64,000 nt of DNA from Amoebidium appalachense (lineage: Eukaryota > Ichthyosporea). This document shows positions 12,509-27,100 of the stretch, one piece after another (positions within the stretch are counted from its first letter, which is position 1; each line of letters begins with the position of its first letter). The notes under the pieces are model-generated. The model saw only the letters and a program-made list of their open reading frames with translations. It did no database searches and had not been told where the DNA came from. Made by a program: the position numbers and the translations under genes. Where the stretch lies: assembly GCA_963693365.1 (NCBI GenBank), contig CAVNZM010000005.1, positions 6,262,001 through 6,326,000 on the forward strand. Direction: 5' to 3'.

Positions 12509-13775
12509 CCCCCCCCCCCCCCCCCCCCACCACCACCATTACGACCACCAACCCAAACACACACATACAAACACACACACACCCGAGCAATAGGAATGCT
12601 ATGCACCATCAGTAATGGGGAGGAGGGCTCCGTGGGGGGCTAGAAAAAACTTGAATTAGAGGCAAGGGTAGACATGTTTTATTGAGCGTTCAAGACGTTG
12701 TAGGGTCGGAGGAATGGGGGTATGGCTTCTAAAGAAATGTGTGGAAAGCAATGTACACCACATCCAGCCTCTAACGACAAAACATACAGATGGGAGCCAA
12801 TAGCCAAGGGCCATCCAATATGGTTCCGCCCAATGGGAGCGCACCAAGCACACCATTGGTTGCCGGCTCAGCCAATCAGCGACCATCCCTGCCAAACAGC
12901 CAGCCAATGAACATGAAGAATGGCCCCCTTTCCTCTGGAAGTGCACCCAATCTTCTTTCCGGCCAAAGCTGCCAAACACAAATGACCCCTAACGGTAATA
13001 ATCTATTCCCCCCCCCCCCCCTCCCCCCTCCCTCCAACTTCCTCTTCCCCCCCCCCCCCCCCCCCCCCCCTTCCGGCCCACGTCAGCGCCTCTGCCATCC
13101 CCTCACGTTTTGCTGCACAAGCCAAGTCAAATAGTCACTCCGTTTTCCTCATCAACCATCCTCTTTTCTCTCTTCCTAGATTGATCTATGTACCAAATAC
13201 CCTTAGAAATAGTTCACCGATTGTTATACAAACACACTCTATCCAATCGCTGCCTGTCTTACCCAACTTAATATGGCACACTGGGAATAGAGAGTGTCTT
13301 ATGAAGTTCGGGCGCCCAAATCTTTACTTGCGCCGTGCACTCTGTTGGCATATCTCTCGTGTCCCCCTCCTCCTCCTCCCCCACCCCCCTACCCCCCTGC
13401 CTCCACCTCTTTCCCTTCTCCTCCCCAATTCCTCCCTCTTCCCTCCCTCCCTTGCCCGAACCACACAACTGATCCCCCCCCCCCCCCCCCCCCTCCTCCT
13501 CCTCCTCTCCCCCGGAGTGGATGACTTCCCCCTCCCCCCCCCCCCCCCCCCCCCCCCCCCCCGCCGCCCCCCGTTTTCGCTCTGCATAAACTGTACATTT
13601 GGTAATGATAACCATAATAGAACTTTAGAATGCACCGTATTCTTGTTGTGTCTTTGTGCTTTATGTTGTGTACAAACTCTAAACAAACCCCCACTCCTCC
13701 CCCCCTCCCCCCCCCCCCCCCCCCCACCGCCCCCCAATACGAAGAAAAAAGCAGTGTTCTTGTCCCATCCCCCCA

Positions 13776-13820
<45 letters not shown>

Positions 13821-14241
13821 AAAAAAAAAAAAAACTAGGAAAAAGCCAGTGTTCATGTCCCCTTCCCCCCCCCCCCCTCTCCCCCTCCCTCCCCAACACC
13901 CAACCCCCATCCCTCCTCCCCCCCCTTCCTCCTCCCAACCAACACACACAGGGGTTCCCGGTGGACCAATGCCGATGATGGTACCCGGACCATATATGGG
14001 CATGGGTGGGGGTTTTAACCCCTTTGTTGCGGTACCCCCCCACATAGCAGCTATGATGGCTGCTGAGAGGGCCTATGTGGCACGCAAGGCACAGGTATGT
14101 ACCCATGGTATCTAATTGCTGCAAAGTTCACTAAGATACACAACACAACACACAGCCTTTGTGTGACTAAAGTGTCTTTTATCAACAGAGACCTCCCTTT
14201 ATTCTCCCCCCCTCCCCCCTACACACACACACGCCCACACC

Positions 14242-14272
<31 letters not shown>

Positions 14273-14530
14273 ACACACACACACCTTTCCCCCTTCCCCC
14301 TCCCTTCCCCTTAGATTATACTCACGTGCACAATCTCACCCCCGCCCTTTGCCTCCTGTTCCTGGTATGGGTTGTGAGAGGTTTATTCTCCTCACGAGTT
14401 CTTCGTTATTCACCTCCCCCCCCCCCCCCCCCCCCTCCCCACCCCACCCCCGCCCCTCACCGCCCACCACCCCCCACCCCCTCCACGCCCTGCTCTAAAA
14501 GCCCTCTCTCCTATCCCCGCCTCTTTCTCT

Positions 14531-14576
<46 letters not shown>

Positions 14577-16323
14577 CCCCTTGCTATGAATGTGTACTTC
14601 GTACTTGGTAACACATTCTAACAACCCCCCCACCCACCCCACCCCGCATCTACAGGTACTGTGTGCACGCACCAGTTTGCGCAAACCCCGTCACCGGCGC
14701 AACCTCAAGGACCTGGTGCGGTCCATCTACTGTTTGCATGATGGCTGTGGGAGGGTCTATGCCACAGATGGGTCTCTGCAGGTAGCGTGCCCCATCTTTG
14801 TTCCTTTTTTCTTCCTTTCTCTTTCTTTCTTTCATTCTTTTCTTCTTTCATTCCTTCTTTCTTTTTTTTTGTGGAGGGGGGGGGAGGGGGGAGGGGGTGG
14901 GGGGTGAGGGGGTGAGGGGGGTGCCCGGGGGAAGGGGGGGGGGGGGGAGAAGGGGGAAACACGCCCCTGCTGTGTGTGTGACCCCTACCGACCTTACAGG
15001 GAAACACAAGAAAAGAAAAAGAACATGTGAAAAGCAGGTTTATTCAAACCGTTATAAGAGTCGCAGGCCGACACTATTTGCGGAGTGGACTCATAGGGCC
15101 ATGACTGGGAGACGGATGAAGGGGCTGGGGGGGGGGGGGGGGGGGGAAGGGGGGGAGGGGGGGGGAGGGTGGGGGAGAGGGGGGAGTGTGGGGGGGGGAA
15201 GGGGGGGGGGGGGGGGGGAGTTGGGGGTGGAGGGAGGACTTGATGTTGACGAACTGTGGCACAGAACCACCTACGGATTAAACACAACAACCAACGGTGG
15301 GCACCGGAGAAGGACATAGAACACGCCAGAGAGAGGGCCCAGGAGGAAGAGGAAAAGAGCCCCAGCCAATCAGGAACCCCAGCTTCGTCCGAATATAGTA
15401 GCAGCCAAGATATGTTGAGTGATAACCGACCAATTAAAACCGACGAAAACGGTGCGAGCGACGGTTCGATCGCGGACGGATCGGATAATCGGGCTAAGAG
15501 CTGCCCCGATCTGTTTGACTTTGATCTCGATCTGAATATCCAACCGACCATGAGCAATCCGCTGAATTCCACGGTGGAGACGCCCGTCAGCCAATCGAAC
15601 AGAGTGAATAATATGGACGACGAAGCGATCCGAAATTTTGATCTCGATTCGGTGATCCCGTTTTCGGAGGCACCAATGAAATCGGAGCAAGTGGCTGCCA
15701 CGCCCATATTTGGAGAATCCGATTACGCGACACTTTCGTCGCTTTCTTCCCCGTTTTTGGATGACTCCGGCAGCATGGGCGGCGGCTCTCAGGATATGGA
15801 TTTCGGTCTCGGCGAAATGTTTTCAAACAGTGGCCTGAATCTCGCAAACAATTTCCAACCAATCGGTTCAATGGGCCAAATGCCATATTTGGAAACATCG
15901 CTCGGAAAAATGGGCGGAGCCACCGGTGTGTATGGTGGGTTTAAGTCCGTTTTACCGCACACCCCTAGCCCCCTCAGCTACCAATCGTCTCTGGGCTTGA
16001 TTGACCAATCAGCAGCGACTCCCCAGCAACCGAGCGACGGGATTGGTCAGTTATCACCCCTTTTGGTCGAACCCAAAAACGAGAATTCCTTCAATGGCGG
16101 CGCCGATATTTCGTCAGCGGCCGTGTGGGGGATGGTTTCAGGCACAGATCCCGAGTCCAATCAAAACGTGGCGGCGTCTTGGGATTTCTTCTCTGATTCG
16201 GCGATCGGAGGGGGGGCAAATGGACTTGGAACGTTGGCAGGGATGGGTGCAAACTCGCAGTCGGGGATTGGTGTTGGTGTGTCGATGGAACTCTCGGACT
16301 TCCTCTCCTCGGGTTTCTCGTAA
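11642..16323 (+). CDS. Single C2H2 zinc-finger, Met/Asn/Gln/Ser/Gly-rich protein (5 exons, 740 aa)
   Basis: Proposed exons are 11642-12331, 12790-12994, 13952-14094, 14656-14781 and 15265-16323. All four introns are GT-AG and every junction agrees in phase. Exons 1-2 encode a low-complexity region (about 300 aa) of repeated NQS, SQS, GQS and MGG units. Exon 4 begins a basic stretch (RKPRHRRNLKDLVR). The exon 4/5 junction splits a zinc finger: Cys-x4-Cys (CLHDGC), 12 residues, then His-x4-His (HLRIKH). Exon 5 continues with an acidic, Ser-rich region containing hydrophobic-acidic patches such as DLFDFDLDLN, typical of activation domains. An in-frame TAG about 18 bp upstream supports the ATG at 11642. 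It is probably a nuclear DNA-binding regulator. A single finger is unusual, and the family is not one I can name. Exon 2's acceptor has a weak pyrimidine tract. Confidence 0.78.
12332..15264 (+). other. Introns of the zinc-finger gene with poly-C, C-to-A and poly-G tracts
   Basis: Intron 1 (12332-12789), intron 2 (12995-13951), intron 3 (14095-14655) and intron 4 (14782-15264) are dominated by homopolymers. These include poly-C at 12468-12527, 13010-13070, 13470-13560 and 14530-14572, C-then-A at 13770-13834, and poly-G at 14875-15225. Donors are GTATGT, GTAATA, GTATGT and GTAGCG. Intron 3 carries the 3' half of a dispersed repeat near 14582-14632. Confidence 0.75.
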
Positions 16324-16795
16324 CATGTGATGTGTGTGTAGGGAAAGGTTTTGGTAAAACCCTCCATATATATGATGTATATAGGCAGTCGTGCGAACAC
16401 AGACACGTAACCATACGCAGATAGCACTAACCCGTACACACGCACGCACACCACTGACAAATGCATATGCACACACGTACATGCACACATGCGCGCACAC
16501 ACACCGTGCACAGACACAACCGCAAAAGCTGTTACATATACACACACCGTACGCACACGACCAGAATATGCGTGCACAGGCACACATGAGGGACCAGTGT
16601 ATCAATACACACACGCACGCACCAGGTGCATGAGCAGGTACGCCGCACACTTGCACACACGCACTCACACAGAAAGAGAGAGAGAATTAGTACGAGCAAC
16701 ATACGCACTAGTAGTGGGCTTTCTCATCTGTAACACACTATCTCTTACGTCGGAGAAACACAGCACCAACACCCACACACACCAGCACTCTGAGA

Positions 16796-16828
<33 letters not shown>

Positions 16829-17760
16829 CAAAAAAAACAAAAAAAAAAAAACAAAAAAAAAAACAAAAAAAACCGAAACCCACCCTAGAATGACCTTCTG
16901 AAGGACACAACACAATATAGGTTCTTGGTTTTTGTAAATTTATTTGGGGGTGTTTGTATACTTGTATGTGGGGCATGTTCTTGTAAATTTGTGTATGTAA
17001 GTGGCTCACTCAGTAAGACATTGTGTGATGTATGATGTTAGGAATCCTATGGTGCTTGTGCATATGATTATGTGCATTTGACTAGCATTCACTAATGGCA
17101 TTGGTTGAGATCATGCTATTTTTACGGGAAAGTTCCCTAACTTGAGATATTGTCTCATGTACATTCATGCATTATGCAATGAATCTCCCGGGATATGACA
17201 CTAGCATGACGTTTTCCTCATGAAGCCGGCGCTTCAGCGATTATGGTAGCATGATGTATTTTTACAATTGAAATGAAATAATGGTAGGCTAAGCACATGC
17301 GATAAGAAACATTAGATTCACATATGTTGTGTGGGTGAACATATCATTCATTAAGTATTTGTAGTGGGAAACTAGAACGCATGTGAGCTTCGTTTATTTT
17401 TGCGGAGGGATATACATGGATGCACATCTGGTTTTGTAGATATTGCAGTGTTTGCGGAGTTGGTGTGAATTTGCGTCAATGTGAAAATTCGATCCCAGGC
17501 CTGGTGCTGGTGTTGTATTTTATAAACTGTCAATGATTGGTACATGTATTCTATAAACAGTAAACTGCAATTACAATTACTAAATACTATCAGTCATTGG
17601 TTGGTCTAATAAACTAATTACGGTTTTAGTGCCAGATCATTGGTCTCTGAAGGTAACCGTGCAGTGTGATTGGGCGGCCCCTTTGTTTTTGGATATCACC
17701 ATTAATTCACCAAATTTGGAACGGTTTATCATAAGTTATCTTCTCATTGGATGCAATAGG
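16324..17760. other. 3' flank of the zinc-finger gene
   Basis: Imperfect CA sequence (16385-16680), a poly-C followed by A-rich tract (16798-16872), then unique sequence to 17760. A possible AATAAA lies at 17608-17613, but it is about 1.3 kb from the stop codon, so its link to the gene is weak. No coding evidence. Confidence 0.5.
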
Positions 17761-17791
17761 GTGTGTGTGTGTGTGTGTGTGTGGTGGGGGA

Positions 17792-17835
<44 letters not shown>

Positions 17836-17851
17836 GGTGTGAGTCAAAAAA

Positions 17852-18078
17852 ATGGATAAGGGGTTGCCGGTGGTTTCAAAATAGGTGTGCGCCGTTTGAA
17901 TGTGTTTATTGCTTCACGTGGGTGTGTATAAGGGGTTGCCGGTGGTTTCAAAAAAGGTGTGTGCGCCGTTTGAATGTGTTTATTGCTTCACGTGGGTGTG
18001 TATAAGGGGTTGCCGGTGGTTTCAAAAAAGGTGTGTGCGCCGTTTGAATGTGTGTTTATTGCTTCACGTGGGTGTGTT
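17852..18078. repeat. Minisatellite, three 72-74 bp units
   Basis: Three tandem copies share the cores AGGGGTTGCCGG and TGAATGTG...TTATTGCTTCACG, starting near 17859, 17931 and 18005. The copies differ by only a few bases. A TG/poly-G run sits immediately upstream (17761-17830). Confidence 0.95.
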
Positions 18079-18239
18079 GATGCTCGTGTGTACCTGTATG
18101 TTGTTGAACTTCATGCTTGTGTGTGTGTTTGTTAATGATATGTGTGTGTGTGTTGTTAATGTGTGTGTGTTTGTTATTGTGTGTGTGCCACGTGTGGACG
18201 CTCCTTCGTGCATGATCTGAGCTCATGAGAAGGAGTAAG

Positions 18240-19125
<886 letters not shown>

Positions 19126-19297
19126 GAGGATACAGCCGATTGATTGATTCCGGGCCGTTTAAGCATGTTTCTATCCCAACGCCATCTCAGACTTAAAAAT
19201 CCCCAGCTCCCCAGACCAGGGTGTATTTAGTGACTTTGAGCACTAAATTCAAATTAAATATTGTGCTTGCGACTGAGAAAGCTCTTCCCCCCCCCCG

Positions 19298-19337
<40 letters not shown>

Positions 19338-19458
19338 GGAAGACCCCGAAGACCCTACTCAGGTGGGTGGTGGGTCCCCCTCCCCCCCCCCCCCCCCCCG
19401 GGACCCACCACCCACCTGAGTAGGGTCTTCGGGGTCTTCCTCCCCCCCCCCCCCCCCC
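19298..19458. repeat. Large perfect palindrome (42-bp arms) flanked by poly-G/poly-C
   Basis: The arm at 19337-19378 is the exact reverse complement of 19400-19441, with a C-rich 21-base loop. The symmetry extends outward because a poly-G run precedes the left arm and a poly-C run follows the right arm. It could form a hairpin or cruciform, or it could mark an inverted duplication or assembly fold-back. Confidence 0.9.
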
Positions 19459-20735
<1,277 letters not shown>

Positions 20736-20744
20736 CCCTCCCCC

Positions 20745-20791
<47 letters not shown>

Positions 20792-21195
20792 TCCCCAGCC
20801 TAGCAGTAGCCTATTGTAGGCCTCCCCCCACATGCATCTTTGTCCATGACCCCCTTCACTGAACTCGGTCGCTTTGTGGGGCCACAAAATGCAGTATGGA
20901 CTCCGGCCGTTGCCAGGGGGGAAGGTAAAACTAAGGCCCTTGGCAACCCTCGCCTGAGGGCAGCGGTGCTGTCCGCGGTGTGTGTGGTGTGTGGTGCCAC
21001 GCGCACAACGTGACACATGCATGCCAGGGATGATTGAACGTGTTTCGATTGGTCTTTCTTTTGCTATTTTTGGCTAAAGAGACATGACATCTATTGGCCA
21101 GGAATCGAAATTCCCAAAAAAGTTTGAAAAATTTCCAAACTTTTTTTTCTGGATTCCCAAAGAACCTCCGGGGATTGGGTGGTGGTGGTGGTGGT

Positions 21196-21244
<49 letters not shown>

Positions 21245-21468
21245 CTGGAGCCTCGAGCTCGCGGGGAAGGGGGAGGGAGGGAGGGAGAGGTGGGGGGGGG
21301 GGGGGGGGGGGGGGGGGGAGAGGGGAGTGGGACTCGAGTGGGTCAATTGGACTGTGGGTGATATTGGTGTCCATGGCCCAGGGGGGTGGGGGGCCCGGGG
21401 GTTGCCATTGGGACCGGTACCCGGTTTTCAAGCTGGGGGGGAGGCCGGGAGGAGGAAAAGGTGAGTGC

Positions 21469-21509
<41 letters not shown>

Positions 21510-21542
21510 TGAGTGGGCACAAGACGGTGGGTCACAGTGGGG

Positions 21543-21580
<38 letters not shown>

Positions 21581-22013
21581 GGGGGGGGGCCGGGCCGTGC
21601 ACATGCCAGGCTATTTTTTTTGCACGCCCAAGGCTTTTCCCAATTTTTAGTTTTTAAATTCGGCAAATCCCAAACAATTTGGACCCTATCCCAAAGTTTC
21701 AAAAACAGAATTCGAAACCTGGGAATGGCCGAGGGTAGACTAACCATCCAATCAGAGGCCGCTGTTATTCGCCCGTTGTGGAAATTTATGGCATACTTTT
21801 TGCAGGGCTTGAAAGTAGTTGTTGTGGTTATAATATGGTGCCTGTGTGACCATTCAAGGAGTAGTGGGCCCAGTTGGTTGGTACATCCAGCTTGGTTGGG
21901 AGCAAACAGAGCACCTATTCTACGGTACATTCTATATGAAATGAAATCGTTCACAAGCTGGGTTACTGGTTGAATAATGACTGGGTCTCACCCATCAAGT
22001 TTATTGGAGCCTG
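20736..22013. repeat. Poly-C / poly-G tracts and unique spacer
   Basis: Poly-C at 20736-20790, unique sequence at 20800-21175, GGT and poly-G blocks at 21178-21600, then about 400 bp of unique sequence ending at the direct repeat that bounds the nested element. No gene is supported. Confidence 0.85.
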
Positions 22014-22105
22014 AGTCACATTTCGGCCCTTGCAAAAATATCCCGAATATCTTTTGATATTCAGGTGCCGATTCGATATATGACATATCTCGGGATATTC
22101 AGGGG

Positions 22106-23425
22106 CTAGGCAGGATATATTTTTTTCTTTTGACTGGATTTATTCGACGGAAAGATATGACAAGTATGCACGGCATACTGAGAAGACAAGAAAAAAACTT
22201 CACGAGTTATCCAGTAACAAGTGCATACTGAGATACCTGAACACTGTGTGAAAATCATATAAATACTCAATGTGACGACCAACAGAATTCAACAAAAAGT
22301 CTAAAGTGTTCACATTGCCAGCTAGTGTAGCAGATACCCGGAGGGAAAGAGGTAAAACGCGACATAAAAATTCACACCTATCAACATGCTTGCGATTAAA
22401 AAGGTCAGCACAAAAGTGGCACCAGCGGCGATGAAAACAAGAATTACAGCGCCACTGCACAACTTCCCAGGCAATATCAACATCAGAGCACCATACAGAC
22501 TTATCTACTAGGGTGGTATCCATACGTACAGCAGGAGAAATGTATCCTGCCAAAGCTCCCAAAAAGCGATAATGATCAGTACGGTGTTGCCTAAGGAACA
22601 TAACACATGCCGACTGAGTTTTACCTTTGATTTCTCTATCAGAACGAGAAAGAAACTTATACTGCGTATGGTAATAACGCGAAAAGGCAGAAAAAACAGG
22701 AAGAGAAAAGAAAGAGGGAGTGAGATAGCGAGAGGAAGAATCAGGTGGAAAGAGGGTAGGCTGAGGACATTCAGAAGTAGCGTTGGTGAATCGGGGGGAA
22801 GAGGGATGGAGGGAGGGGGGGGAAAGAAAGCATAAAGAGGATGACCATCAGGTAGCCTAACTAAATGAAAACAAAAACGAAGAGACAATTCCTCCATACG
22901 ACAAACAGCAGACGACAATCCAAACATACTGATTAAGGGAGGCACAAACCGAGTACGAAACAAAGTGCGTAGCGCAGTACCCTGAAAATCGTCGAACTCG
23001 TTCAGCGCCATTGCCGCCTCGCGAGGTGGGGCGCAGGCCAATAGCGGAAGTCCATATTCGAAAGTCGGCCGTAAAAAAGTTTTATAGTAGAGAAGAAGGT
23101 TCGCAGGATGGATCACAGACTCCTGTTGAAACATATTTGACACGATGTGAAGCTTACCCTTCGCACGAGCGATCCGTGCTGTGAGGAGCTTGCGGAAATC
23201 AATACCCCGTGCAGTAAAAGGAATACCCAAATAGTCATAGGTGCTCTGAACAGGAATAGGAAGGCCGGCCAATCGAAAGGAAGTGTTCTTCGAAAAAGTA
23301 GCACACTTTGCAATTCCGACTGTCATGAAATTCTCGGTGCACCATTGATCCACCTGACGAAGCATCTGGTGCATGACATCTTCGGTTAAGGAACAAAGAA
23401 CAATATCGTCCGCAAAAATCGAATC
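22106..23425 (-). pseudogene. LINE-C: 5'-truncated reverse transcriptase remnant
   Basis: Read on the minus strand, the copy begins just before an FADD catalytic box (near 23400-23415) and continues through an RT thumb region (YDYLGIPF, FEYGLPLLA) into a C-terminal region. Both parts match LINE-B in spacing and wording (for example NTLDFLLN against NILDFILN). The coding sequence needs a frame change near 22590. An AATAAA signal and an A-rich tail (minus) lie at 22144-22121. ATATTCAGGGG occurs at 22095-22105 and 23426-23436 and may be its target duplication, although that motif also recurs elsewhere in the host element. Confidence 0.75.
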
Positions 23426-23815
23426 ATATTCAGGGGATGGACCAAAAATGACATATCATAAATATCTTTCAGGGCACGCCGGATATATCATGACTGTAAA
23501 ATCGAGATATATCCCTTGTTTCCAATGTAAAAATATTTATGAAAAACTCAACAAAAAGTTACAGAAAACTCTTATTTCGCACTTCCTGCACTGCCAAATC
23601 TTCTGTTCTAGCCTAAAAATGGCCTAAAGGCGACCGGATTGCTTTGGATTGCCCTTAGATGGACGACCTTGGGGTATATGCTCTCCGTGAGGATCTCACC
23701 AAAATAGCGGAAATCGGAACAAATTCCCGTTTATTTCCTTATTTGGGTAAAAGTAGGGATATTTTTCGTGATATTCAGGGTAAAAAAGCGGGATATTTCG
23801 ACTTGATATTCAGGT

Positions 23816-23961
23816 GGGGGTTTACGCTGTTTACTCGAGGCAAAGAGAACCAGTCTCAGGTATGGGGGGGGGGGTTTTTGCTCGGAATATCCCCTCAGCG
23901 GTATATCATGATCACGTACATAGATGTCGGGTGGTGACTATATATCAGGGTTTACTTTCTC
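23816..23961 (+). repeat. 146-bp dispersed repeat, copy 1
   Basis: Almost identical to 56838-56983, from the poly-G before TTTACGCTGTTTACTCGAGG to TTTACTTTCTC. The copies differ mainly in poly-G length. No coding content. Confidence 0.95.
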
Positions 23962-24010
23962 TACGAGACACCATAAAGACTACAAGGAGAAATCAATTAG
24001 TTGGGGTTCC

Positions 24011-24043
<33 letters not shown>

Positions 24044-24075
24044 GGGCTCCCCTCGGGACACTCGGTATCAGCTGG

Positions 24076-24126
<51 letters not shown>

Positions 24127-24146
24127 TGTGTGTGTGTGCGCGTGCG

Positions 24147-27100
24147 CTATAATTTTGTAGTGATGTGTTTCTCAAGCCAATCAATACATCTAATAAACAG
24201 GTCGTAGTTACGCGTGTTTAGTATAAAATCAAGGATGTTGTAATTTACAGGTAGGCTATCTTTCTGGGTGTCTGTTGTGAATGTGACGTGTGTGTGTTGC
24301 GGTATTATGTGGTCTATCAAACTACATTTGGCGATACATGACCGGTTAAACTGGTGTGTGTGTGTGTTGTTTGGGCATGCAAATGATGCCACCTTATACT
24401 TATTAGATCTCCACTGTATAGCACGTGTACAGTAAAAGCGTGGTAATTGATCAATAATACCATCAGCTAGAGAAAGACCAGTTCTACAGGAAGGTAATAT
24501 GTATTTAGGTGTTATACACTTGCGAGTGCCATATTTGGCAATATGGTTGAGGCGGTCAGTATATATAAAACGAGACATAAGGCTTAGTTTTTCAAGGTGT
24601 ATGCTTTCATCGGGTCTAGTGTCGTGTGGTATCTTTTTCCATTTGTTATATTGCGTGATTATCTTGTGATTGTGTACATGTTTAATAAGTAAGTGGCAGT
24701 CCAAAGTCACACACACACTATTGCGGGGTTTATTTGTATTTGTGCCCAGGGGAGAAGGGGAGAGAGAGGGGAGGAAAGAGGGGAGAGGTGAGGAGGGGAC
24801 AGGTCGGATAGAGAAGAGAGGGTGGGAGGGCAAATACTTCTTTAAGCGGCTTATGTGCTTATTGAATTTCAGCGCGAGATAGGATACTCTAGCAGCTATT
24901 GGGACCAGACCATATATCGAGAGCGTTACAGGCCCAGGTTTACAACAGTTGTTAGATAGAAAGGAGGCAACTTCTGCTTCAAGGAAATTTGCCAAGGGTT
25001 TAAGCGCTCTAGTTCTCTCTTTCTTGATCCAAGCGGCGAGAAGGGGTAAACCATATTCACATGCCGGGAAGACAAAAGTGCGAATAAATGTAAGTCTAAT
25101 AGAAGGATGGAGGGGTGTGTCTTTAAAAATATTAGCCGAGAAGAAAGCTAACCGCTTACGAGCCAACTCTACCCTCTTTTCGACCATATGGGGAAACATA
25201 ACACCAACAGAATCAACCGGAACACCAAGATATTTGTATTCTGGAACTATAGGTACAGGTTTAGATGATAATGTAAATGTGTGTAAATTGTTAGCTATAT
25301 CAGGTACAAGAACACCACATTTGTCTATGTTAAGGATCATAAGGTTTGCCTTGCACCACTCTGACACTACATCGAACAATCTTTGCAGGCGTCTAGGGGT
25401 ACGGGCAAGGAGGGACAGATCATCAGCATAGAGAAGTGCAGGCGGAAAGTTATTAATAGGGTCATCGTTTTCGGCGTAAATCTTGACAGCCAAATCATCT
25501 ATAAATAGGTTAAACAAAAAGGGGCTAAGCAATGAACCCTGCAAGAGACCTCTAGTACGAGCAAAACCATATGAAAGATGCCCATTAACCACAGCTCTAC
25601 CATAGGTTTGAGACAAGAGTGCTTCTAACAGAACACCAATGCAGTGTGGTACACCCCGTGCAGCAAGCTTTTCCCATAGGAGACCAGGGGAGACAGAATC
25701 GTAAGCAGTTTTCCAATCAATAAAGCCAACATATTGTGCACCAACTTGCATAGAATCGTGCAGTGCCATTATTTGAACATAACATGAATTGTTTTTACGA
25801 AAAGCGGATTGGCATGGGTGTATGTGAAGAATAGATTGAAACCTAGGGTGATGTGCAAATAACCTAAGTAAGCAAGCTTCAAAGAATCTACGAACAACCT
25901 GGGTTAGTGTAATGGGGCGAAAGGATGATATGGGGCCCTCAGAGTCCTTCTTAACTATGGGGATCACTAAGGTATCTAACCAAGATGACGGGACATGTCC
26001 ACATTTAACACACCAAGAAAAGAGAGAGCTTAACATGATAGTAAGATCAGGTTTAATAGCACGATCACTTTCCTTTTGTGGGTAGGAGGGAACAAGGATT
26101 TTAAGAAACCCAGCAGGGAGTCCATCAGGTCCACAAGACTTACTAGAGCTATAACTAGATATCACAGACCATATGGCATCGGGACTGAAAAAGGGGAGGA
26201 TCGATTCTATGGGGATAGATGGGTCTACAGGCCACACAATAGGTTTCTGAGCGGGGGTCCTATCTTTAAACAGTTCCGAGAAATACTTATCAGAGTCTAT
26301 GAGGGGGTCTCCAGTGGTATCACCAATAATACGAGCAGGGGGGCCAAATCGATTCATACTAGCAAGCCGGCGCAAGCTTTCCTTTTGAGACAGGGGTTCA
26401 CCTAGTCTAGCGGGAGTGGTGTTTGGTAACAAGAGAGCATCGGGGTATTCCTTCCTACCACCGCCAGCATAATCACCGAGATCTATCAAATCATCAACAA
26501 TAAAGTTAGTGCATGTATCTAGTACGAGATGTGAATCTGGCCTGGCTTGTGCAGATTCTAATAGGCGCATATATATAGGGTGTTTCGTAGCATAGCATAC
26601 ACATACATCAACTCTACCCCACTGTGACTTAAGCTGGGATAGACGGAGGCGAAAGGTGGGAGGGGGAGGGGGGAGCAGATCAAGGGAGATCTTAGGTAGG
26701 AAAAAGATAGGAGAGTGGTCAGATGACCTAGAGAGGTTAGGAGGGAGAGAGAGTTTTGACATGGTTGATGGCCAAAAGGCCACTCCCCAGTCGGTGTTGT
26801 GGGCATGGGATATTTGAGGGAACCGCAAAGTGTGACTTTGGACATACCTTGCTAAAGGGATAGCACGCTCCGGGGGCTTAGATGGGTACCCGACACTCAC
26901 TTGCAGTGTGTCTGTGTGGTGGAGTCGCGTGTTAAAATCACCTAAAATAACAGTGGACATTGGTAACTGTGACAACTCGTGAGTCAATTCGACAACCGAC
27001 ATAGATGGTGGGTAATATACAAAAGTAAAAACATTAGAAAGAAACTCTATAGAAACCGAGAATTCCGTTTTTGCTACCGGTTTGCACTTCACTCTCACGT

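Noticed and set aside
14316-14366. Possible extra zinc-finger-gene exon between TTAG and GTATGG
   Set aside because: Its 50-nt length is not a multiple of three, while exons 3 and 4 already join in phase without it.
17852-18078. CRISPR-like array
   Set aside because: Three contiguous tandem units without unique spacers, in a eukaryotic context: a minisatellite.
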